From Sipunculus nudus (taxonomy: Eukaryota; Annelida; Sipuncula; Golfingiida; Sipunculidae), in assembly GCA_026874595.1 (NCBI GenBank), contig CM049306.1, forward strand, positions 30,929,519 through 30,993,518: DNA of 64,000 bases, read 5' to 3'. Made by a program: the position numbers and the translations under genes. How positions within the stretch are numbered: the stretch's first letter is position 1; each line of letters opens with the position of its first letter. Shown here in pieces: positions 56,801 through 64,000 of this stretch. The notes under the pieces are model-generated. The model made no database searches. It saw nothing but the letters and a program-made list of their open reading frames with translations, and was not told the DNA's origin.

Positions 56801-59800
56801 GGAAGTGTTCTCAACCAATCCACTTCTAACAAATATGTGCTTCTTTACGTCATCAAGACCTCATCATCTAAAATTACAAAATTCAGCTCGGTGACAGCAA
56901 CAGGAGATTATATGTAGAGTAAGATAACCTTGTAACCGTCAAAGCTAAGAGTCATTGTGTTAACATGCACTTAAATATATATCGGTACTCTCTGTCAAAT
57001 AAGGTAAATTCCCACCAGCTGAACATTAAGTGAGCACATCAAGTTTGATATAATCCTATAATTTGCCTAATAGTTTTTTTATTTTTTTTTGTGGAGGTAA
57101 CCGCCTCCATTTTTTTAATGCTCACTTAACTAATTCTTAACTAAGTATGTACATCTGCAGAGTTTCCATTTCGGTTAGGGACTACTTGACAGGACGGTAG
57201 CACTTGCTTCCTATCATTTTTAGCTCAGCTGACTATAAGTCATCTGAGCTATAGTCGTGGTCCATTGTCTGTCGTCCGTCTGTCTGTCTGTCCGTCCCTC
57301 TGTCCGTCTGTCCGTCCGTCCGTAGATGTGGCATGTTTTGAAACTTTAAGACCTAGGAATCCAAAATTCGGCATAATGTTAGATGACCCCAAGATCTCCT
57401 ACCAAGCCAAAAACTGGGTCTTTGCGACTCAGTTCCTTTGAGAAATTAAGGCAAAACCTCAATTTTTTATTAGCGAACCTGTGAGATTATGCGATGGTGC
57501 GGCGGCGTCCGTCGTGTGTCGTGCGTTGTCTGTACGTTAACCATAGCTATCTCAAAAACGGCAGGAGCTAGCATCACCAAATTTTTTGCAAATATTCAGT
57601 CATCCAAAAAACTATATCAGATTTTGTTTTTTTTTTTTTTCTAACTGCATTTTCTTAGATTTTATAGGGAAAAAGCTAAAAAAACTTTAAAAATCTTCTT
57701 CTCTGAAACTGTCCAGCCAAATTGTCCAATATTTCACAGAAATGATCCCTGGAACAATCTTTCTCAAGTTTGTTCGAATGGTTCCAGTTCGGAGATTTTT
57801 GGCTGAGTTACAGGAGGTTGAACTTTGTTAACTGTGCAAAAAAGCATATTAAAATTTAAATCTCAGAAACGGCTGGAGCTATCATCACCAAATTTTATGC
57901 CAATGTTGGTCACATGAGTCATATCTGAAATTGAGGTATTGGTGGCGCCACCTGCATCGGCCTTTTTTGTACGGGGTCATCAGTGCCCGTATCACACTGA
58001 CAGCTACAAATAACTTCTTCTCTGAAACGAAATGGCCAAATTGTTTAATATCGCACAGAAATGATCCTAGGGTAGTGCTTTCTGAAGTTTGTTCAAATGG
58101 TCTTAGTTCAGTGATTTTTGGCTAAGTTATGGGAAGCTGAATTTAGTCATATGCCATAAAAGCCCATTTTAGCTAAGTGGCTACAAAAATCTTCTTCTCA
58201 AAAACCACTGGGCCAAATTCTTAAATCTCCCACATTAATTATCCTTAGATGTTGATAATTCAAGTTTGTTCAAATGGTCTCAGTTCAGTGACTTTTGGCT
58301 GAGTTATGGGAAGCTGAATGTAGTCATATGCCATAACAGCCCATGTTAGCTAAGTGGCTACAAAAATCTTCTTCTCAAAAACCACTTGGCCAAATTCTTA
58401 AATCTCACACATTAATTATCCTTAGATGTTGATAATTCAAGTTTGTTCAAATGGTTTTGATTCAATGATTTTTGGCTGAGTTATGGGAAGCTGAACTTTG
58501 CCATTTTGTTGTATTTTCCCATATGAGTTGTAAATCTATATAAACCTACAAAACGTTTTTCGACTGATGATGATACTGAGGCCAGTTTGTTTAATATTTT
58601 GCAAGAATAATTCCCTGAATCATTCTTATAATAATTGTCTTTTCTGGTTCCAAAAAATGAATTTGGCTGAATTATAAAGATTGAATTGAGTCATTTTACC
58701 AAATATGTTAGCTGTGTGAAGCAGATACATCTAGCCTAGCACCAGTTTATCAGCATCCATTACATCATGCCTCTAGACATTTAGATTTCAGGTTATCTAT
58801 GGAAAATATTGACAAGAATGTTTTTAAAAGCTTTTAAAAAATGTAGATTTATGATATTACATATCATCTGTACACTAACTCATAATTTCTCAGGAATAGA
58901 AGGAGCTACCATCCCCAAATGTTATGCAATTATCTGTCACATATCAAATGTTGATGGATTCATCTTATTTTTACTATCTGCATTTACTTAGATTTTACAA
59001 GGAAAAAGCTGAAAAAAACTTGTAAAAGTCTTCTTCTTGTAAACAGTCCAGCCAAATTGTCCACATTTTACAGAAATGATCCCAGAGGCGAGCCCTCTCA
59101 ACTTTGTTCAAATGGTTTGTGTTGGATAAATTTTAGCAGAGTTACATAACAGGCCAAGATTGTGTACGTTTCTTAAATAGGTTGAGAAACTGCCTACTGT
59201 TTCAGATTTGGCAACAGATCAAGAGTTCATTCAGTGCAGCCAAATATAGGTCAACAGTTCAGTCAGTGCAGCCAAGCACAAGGCATGTGATCACCTCATG
59301 GGCAGCATGTGATCATCTCATGGGTAGCATGTGATCACCTCATGAGTATCATGTGATCACCTCAGGGGTGTCATGCCCCTCAGGGCTGCATATGGAGCCA
59401 ATCTGTGAGCTTATGCAATTGTGTGGCTACTATTTCAGATTTGGCAATAGGCAAAAGGTCAGCCTGGATTTATTTATAGCTTTGGCAGACTGCCAACTGT
59501 TTCAGATTATGCAACAGGTCAAGAGTTCACTCAGTGCAGCCAGGTACAGGTAAAAAATTCACTCAGTCTAGCCAGGTGCAGGTCAAGAGTTCACCCAGTG
59601 CAGTAGCCTGAGCCAGTAATTTGTCACAGTACACTCGGGGCAACAGCCTTTCTCACCTAAGCCTGGTCAGCCCCGTGCATCAGACTCAAGGTAAGTTTGA
59701 TGTATTGGCCTGATATTCTGACCTGTCTATGTGTTTTTATGGCTTTCTCGTTCACAAGACAGGTGTCGCCATCTACAGTGACTTTTGCAAAGTGTATTTG

Positions 59801-62800
59801 CCTGCTTAATTCTACAGAAGAATTTGATATATCAGCCTGAAATTGGGCATATGTGTACATGTCAAATAGCTTTGTTGTATACAAGACTGGTGGTGCCACC
59901 TACAATAATTTTTGTGTTGTGTGCACCATTGCCAGAATTTCAGCAGTGATGTTTGTGTATTGTTTCTTGTTCAAAATGTTTAGTAATGTTTAGTACTTGC
60001 ATTGTTCATATATATGAAAAGTAGTGGTTCAGCACTGAAGCGTTATACCTGGTGTATATCCATATGCACAGGTTTGCATTAGGCCTGTAGGCCTTGTTAA
60101 AAACCTATTTTCACACTTCAGGACTGCCTAATATCAAAACCACTCTTCTGTTTTTCCTCATATTTACCATAAATATTCCTCTATATAGTTCCTATGTACA
60201 TGCAAGAAATTATGTCTGTATTATATAATTTAAAAAAGTTATGGGCCCAAACATAATGCATTTTGTAAAAAATCAGGAAAGATATTTGATCACTTAACAG
60301 AAAATATGTTAAAGCTATGGACTTTTTCCCAGTAATATAACTTTAATTAATCAAAATTAAATTGTATACCCAAAAGTAGATCAAAATCTTTTAAATTTTT
60401 AAAAATATTAAAAATAAACAATTGGTACCTTAAATTTTGCCCATCTTTGACCATGGCACATTTTTTTCCTGTAAGTACTGTGGATTTAATTTTCACAGCA
60501 TGTTTTTGTTAGCATTTTGTCTGTTAACACCAAAAATTTGAAACCACTTGATCAAAAACTGTAGATTTTATTCAAGTTTTCAAGCACCATGTCACATCAA
60601 TTTTTCATGAAGCTAGTGTTATGCAGTTTGCTAGAGCTCAGCTCCCCAGCTTCAGCTCTAAGTACCTTAAATTTAGCATACAGTTAGATGTCTCCAAAAT
60701 CCCCTACCATGCCAAGATTTTGGTCACTAGGACTTAATACCTTCGAGATATTTTTCTATTAAAAACCCATTGTTCCACTGTATGACTGCCTAATATCAAA
60801 ACCACTGATCTGACTTTAATCATATATAATATACATATTTTTTATGCACCCGCCACAAAGTGGCCGGGGCATATAGTTTTACCCATGTCCGTCCTTCCGA
60901 AATCAAACAGTTGTACGGACTTTTCTTCGCAATGCCTGCAGATATTGGCCTGATTTTTGGTGTGTGGGCAGATAATGACCATTTACAGATCGAGTTCGCG
61001 TTTGGTTGCAGTTGACCTACTTTTAACTGTTTTACGGCTCCTAAACTTAGAAAATTTCATGAAAAATAGAAATTTTCATGACAAATACACATGTATGGAC
61101 TTTTTTTCACAATGCCTGCAGATATTGGCCTGATTTTTGGTGTGTGGGCAGATAATGACCAGTTACAGATCGAGCTCGTGTTTCTTTCCAGTTGACCTAT
61201 TTTGACCATTTTACAGCTCCTATTTTTGACCATATGACAGATCCTGAACATAGAAAATTTCATGAAAGACAGAAATTTTTATGTAAAATGCACATGTATG
61301 GACTTTTTTCACAATGCCTGCAGATAATGGCCTAATTTTTAGTGTGTTGCTTGATAATGACCCTTTACAAATCGAGTTTGCATTTTGCCCTTGTTGACCT
61401 ACTTTTGACCATACGACATCTTCTGAACTTAAAAAATTTAAAAAAATTTAACAAATGTTTCTAATTTGCCCCAGGCGGGGGCATTTGTGTCGTTCTGACA
61501 CATCTAGTCTATATATTCTCTATGAACATGCCAGAAATGATGTCAGTATTGCGCAATTGTCTTAAGTTTTGGGCCCAAACATAATGCACTTTGTAAAAAA
61601 TCAAGAAATATATTTACTCTCTTAACAAGGGAATTGCTGAAGCTAGAGATTTTTTGTCAGGGAGGTAACATTATTTTATCAAGATTCAATTGAATACCCA
61701 AAATTAGTTCTGAATTAGTTATTAGTATAAATATAAAATTAATACCTTAAATTTTGCCCAACTTTGACCATGGCACGTTTGTTTCCTGTGAGCACTGTTG
61801 GTATAATTTTCATATCATGCACACATAAGGATTTCAGCTTTTTAGTTTAGAAAGCTGAAAGAAATTGGCCAAAAATTGTAGCTTTTATTAATGTTTTTAT
61901 GAGACCATGTCAGACCTTGGCTCTCTCCAGCCCCTCTTGAGTCACCTGTATGTTGACCTTGTTGAACTTTCAGCAAATTATGCATGCTTGAGGTGAGGCA
62001 TTCACTGGGGCAGCCAGGCAGCTTATGGCCAGCCACAGTTGATCCAGATGTCCAAACCAACTCATCTAGTAGTTTTAACCAACAACAAAACAATAAACAA
62101 TAAATGAATAAATTTTTATTGGTTTTTAATAACAAATTAAAGACAAATAGAAAAGGAATTTTTTAGTTTTTAATAACAGGAAATTAACTTGCAGTTACTG
62201 ATGATATAAGAATCTTGTATTGATGGATAGAATGTCACGTATTCCAAATAACACCATGCAGTCGCCAATGGTATTTTTCAGTTCAATTTTAATGATAAAA
62301 AAGTAATCATATTCATTACTAATCATTAGGGATCATATGAAGGAAATTAATGATAGACAAAGATGCAGTTGATAATATTAATCTAGATTCCTACTGTGTC
62401 TAGTGTGTACATTGATGGGAAATTAGTCAAAAATATAACATTTATATTTTTCAATATAAATAAAAGCCATAAAACCAGGTACTTATGATCATTATTTAAA
62501 TGTGTGAATTTTGTATATTCTGGATTCTCAACATCATTGTTTTGTGAAAACTGAATAAATACCAGACATGGTGCAAATACTTTGCAATTGTATTTAAATA
62601 CGAATATGAATATGTACTCCATTATAAAATTTCTTGCATAAAGAATGGGAATTCAGGTAAAAATGAAAATATATGAATACCAGTGCAAATCATTTCAAAA
62701 TGTATTCATGAATGCATTCATGAATATATTATTTAATATTATTTTAATAATCATTACAGTTATATTTCATTATATTATAAAATAAGATTCTCTTATTATT

Positions 62801-63854
62801 TTTAATAAAAATTATATTTGGGACAATATTTGTAATATTTTTTAATAAATAGTTAAACTCTTATATTATATGTTCTGCTTATAAGTTATATGGCCAAGTC
62901 AAAATCTGTGTGATAATAGTACTCCATTTGTTAATAAAATAAATGAAATCAATCCTCTTCCCGGTCTCCAAAGGTACTATCAAAATCATACATAAGCTAA
63001 ACAACAACAACTCATAATACAGCTTATATTTATTACCACACAAAACCAGCATGTGCCTCATTTCTAAATCATTTTTTTTTTCATATATAACAGCTGAGCG
63101 CCGTGACCCATAGGTCCCTTGTTTTTTTTTCTATCCTGGTTTCACCCAGGCCCGGTGTCTACTGCACCTGCGGGTCCTGGGTGTGTAATCATCCCCATTG
63201 CTGAGTCATAACACCAAGGAACCCCCCAAAGACGCACTCATATGTGAGTGATACACGGCTGTAGGGCACAGCCTTCCCATTAAGCCTGCAGAGCGCTCAC
63301 CCTGGGTGGGGGCCGACCGTGAAAAACCTCACCGCCTCGGCTGAGATTCTGACCCACGATCTCCCGGCTTTGAGTCCTGCACTCTACCCCTATGCCACAG
63401 AAGCCCGTCTATTTGCCTAATAGTTCTCAGTCCTGTTTATTTAATTGAAAGTTAAAATACAATAATAATATACTTCTTAGCATCAACTTAGCATTCCTCA
63501 GCTTTGCTTGGCAGATACTGATCTAATTGCCACCAAACCTTCTCCTCAGATAGATTCTCACCTCGAGACTGTCCTCAGAGTATTTTCCTGTTGTGTTTCT
63601 GTGCCCTTATTACGGATAGGTGCCTTCTATGGCCCCACAAAAATATCAAAACCGCTCCACATGGAAGTGATTTTCTGTATTGACTAAAACCCAGATGTCT
63701 TGAGGCGCATGTTGGAATTAAAGATATTATATTTATATATCATTGTACAGTGTGTGGAGAAGGTATCCCGGTCAGACTGTGCTGTATGCCTTGAGGACCT
63801 GCACTCATCTAGAACACCTGTCCATGTGTCTCCATGTGGCCATCTACTACACCG
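53852..63854 (+). CDS. RCHY1: RCHY1 (Pirh2) E3 ubiquitin ligase, partial, five exons
   Basis: In animals RCHY1/Pirh2 is a RING ubiquitin ligase with p53 among its substrates. Exons: 53852-53899, 55156-55275, 55831-55949, 56604-56682, 63751-63854. Phases agree, giving 156 residues plus two bases. In order they carry the N-terminal CHY zinc-finger (GCEHYKRNC, APCCKKEYTCRICHDD, CLSCG), the CTCHY zinc-finger (HCSVCNLFDNIDKKQFHCDP, CGICR, FFHCQKCDLCLA) and the first half of the RING-H2 (CAVCLEDLHSS, HVSPCGHLLH). The rest of the RING and the C-terminal zinc ribbon lie beyond the window. Cys/His ligands seen are intact. Intron 4 (7 kb) is packed with repeats. Confidence 0.93.
55156..55275 (+). CDS. 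RCHY1: RCHY1 exon 2 (CHY zinc finger)
   Basis: Forty codons starting APCCKKEYTCRICHDD, then HTLDRKAVKMVKCLSCGS. The acceptor is TTTTCACAG and the donor GTGAGT. Confidence 0.95.
55831..55949 (+). CDS. RCHY1: RCHY1 exon 3 (CHY/CTCHY boundary)
   Basis: Encodes TGNKCCSCGLVFGKYHCSVC, then NLFDNIDKKQFHCDPCGIC plus two bases of Arg. Confidence 0.95.
56604..56682 (+). CDS. RCHY1: RCHY1 exon 4 (CTCHY zinc finger)
   Basis: Encodes VGGRENFFHCQKCDLCLALS, then MKESHK, matching human IGPKEDFFHCLKCNLCLAMN. Confidence 0.95.
57220..57470 (-). mobile_element. Outer AGCTCAGCTGA-family element, left part
   Basis: AGCTCAGCTGACTATAAGTC, CGTCCGTCTGTCCGTCCG runs, then CTCAATTTTTTATTA. The sequence resumes after the 3-kb element at 60099 with AAAACCTATTTTCACAC, the order seen uninterrupted, on the opposite strand, at about 8800-8870. 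Confidence 0.75.
57471..60098 (-). mobile_element. 3-kb repeat element, copy III, reverse orientation
   Basis: Starts TAGCGAACCTGTGAGATTAT and ends ATTAGGCCTGTAGGCCTTGT. It is the reverse of copy I module by module: GGTGGCGCCACC near 57945, 177-bp units at 58085-58500, and a 27-bp minisatellite at 59282-59370. It sits inside another repeat, with TTA at both joins as a possible target duplication. Confidence 0.8.
60099..60839 (-). mobile_element. Outer AGCTCAGCTGA-family element, right part
   Basis: Continues the body of the family (GCCTAATATCAAAACCACT, GGGCCCAAACATAATGCATT, TTCCTGTAAGTACTGT). A partial second body copy starts at about 60760 and resumes after 61505. Confidence 0.65.
60840..61505. 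mobile_element. Repeat with CACCCGCCAC / GGCGGGGGCATTTG ends
   Basis: Left end GCACCCGCCACAAAGTGGCC, right end CCCCAGGCGGGGGCATTTGT then CACATCTAG. The interior is three degenerate units of about 195-230 bases, each with GCCTGCAGATATTGGCCT and GATAATGACC. It is inserted within the body of the preceding repeat. Non-coding. Confidence 0.65.
61506..63123. repeat. Repeat body then AT-rich tail with family terminus
   Basis: 61506-61880 repeats the body of the AGCTCAGCTGA family. 61880-63090 is AT-rich with nothing recognised. 63096-63123 is the family terminus, CAGCTGAGCGCCGTGACCCA then TAGGTCCCTTGTT. Confidence 0.55.
63128..63420 (-). mobile_element. tRNA-derived SINE
   Basis: The minus strand starts near GGGCTTCTGTGGCATAGGGG. 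TGGCATAGGGGTAGAGTGCA fits Pol III box A, and about 40 bases later GTGGGTCAGAATCTC resembles box B. The body includes CACCCTGGGTG and CAGCCTTCCCATTAAGCC, shared with 17085-17365. It is inserted just before RCHY1 exon 5. Confidence 0.7.
63751..63854 (+). CDS. RCHY1: RCHY1 exon 5 (start of RING-H2)
   Basis: Encodes CVEKVSRSDCAVCLEDLHSS, then RTPVHVSPCGHLLH plus two bases of an Arg codon. The donor is GTAGGA. The next exon is outside the window. Confidence 0.95.
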
Positions 63855-64000
63855 GTAGGAAACAATATAACTTGCCTCTGACCTTACATACATATGAAGA
63901 AATAATGATGTATACAATTTTTTGGATAAATAGGTTAAAAATTATTGATTGTTGAAATCAGGTTAAAACATGTTATTCTCAGTTCTAATAATTTTCTTAA

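Noticed and set aside
63128-63420. Genuine tRNA gene
   Set aside because: The head resembles a tRNA promoter, but no complete cloverleaf is evident and a shared non-tRNA body follows, so a SINE fits better.

Overview
The window is nuclear DNA from an animal, most likely a marine mollusc and probably a bivalve. Three things point that way: GT-AG split genes whose proteins match metazoan families, AT-rich introns, and a dense load of nested repeats with CGGACGG runs and GGTGGCGCCACC motifs. The species is an inference; no ribosomal or mitochondrial marker is present.

Three conserved genes can be built. (1) ACY1 (aminoacylase-1) lies on the minus strand from 44159 down to 13482. It has 16 coding exons with GT-AG borders and consistent phases, and the joined length is 408 codons, the length of the human enzyme. 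(2) ANAPC7, an anaphase-promoting complex TPR subunit, is a single uninterrupted minus-strand reading frame (41944-43596) inside ACY1 intron 1. (3) RCHY1/Pirh2, a CHY-zinc-finger and RING ubiquitin ligase, is on the plus strand with five exons (53852-63854) and runs off the right edge.

The most unusual item is a pair of small intronless genes of unrecognised product: 33974-34264 plus, inside an ACY1 intron, and 50580-50903 minus. Each has a TATA-like box upstream and, just after the stop codon, a 16-base hairpin with the form of the metazoan replication-dependent histone mRNA 3' stem-loop. The predicted protein is a charged helical hairpin, not a core histone that I recognise.

Repeats fill most of the rest. 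ACY1 intron 9 (18976-30925) holds three unrelated elements almost end to end: a 3-kb repeat (20254-23210), a decayed Ngaro-like tyrosine-recombinase retrotransposon with split direct repeats (23429-29026), and a TA-flanked terminal-inverted-repeat element (29155-30831). The 3-kb repeat recurs at 44651-48440, where a 2-kb inverted-repeat element has inserted into it, and in reverse at 57471-60098, where it sits inside another repeat. Also present are a minus-strand solo LTR (51877-52625), two tRNA-like SINEs, minisatellites, and long G/C homopolymers. The first 13 kb contains repeats and AT-rich DNA but no gene that I can support.
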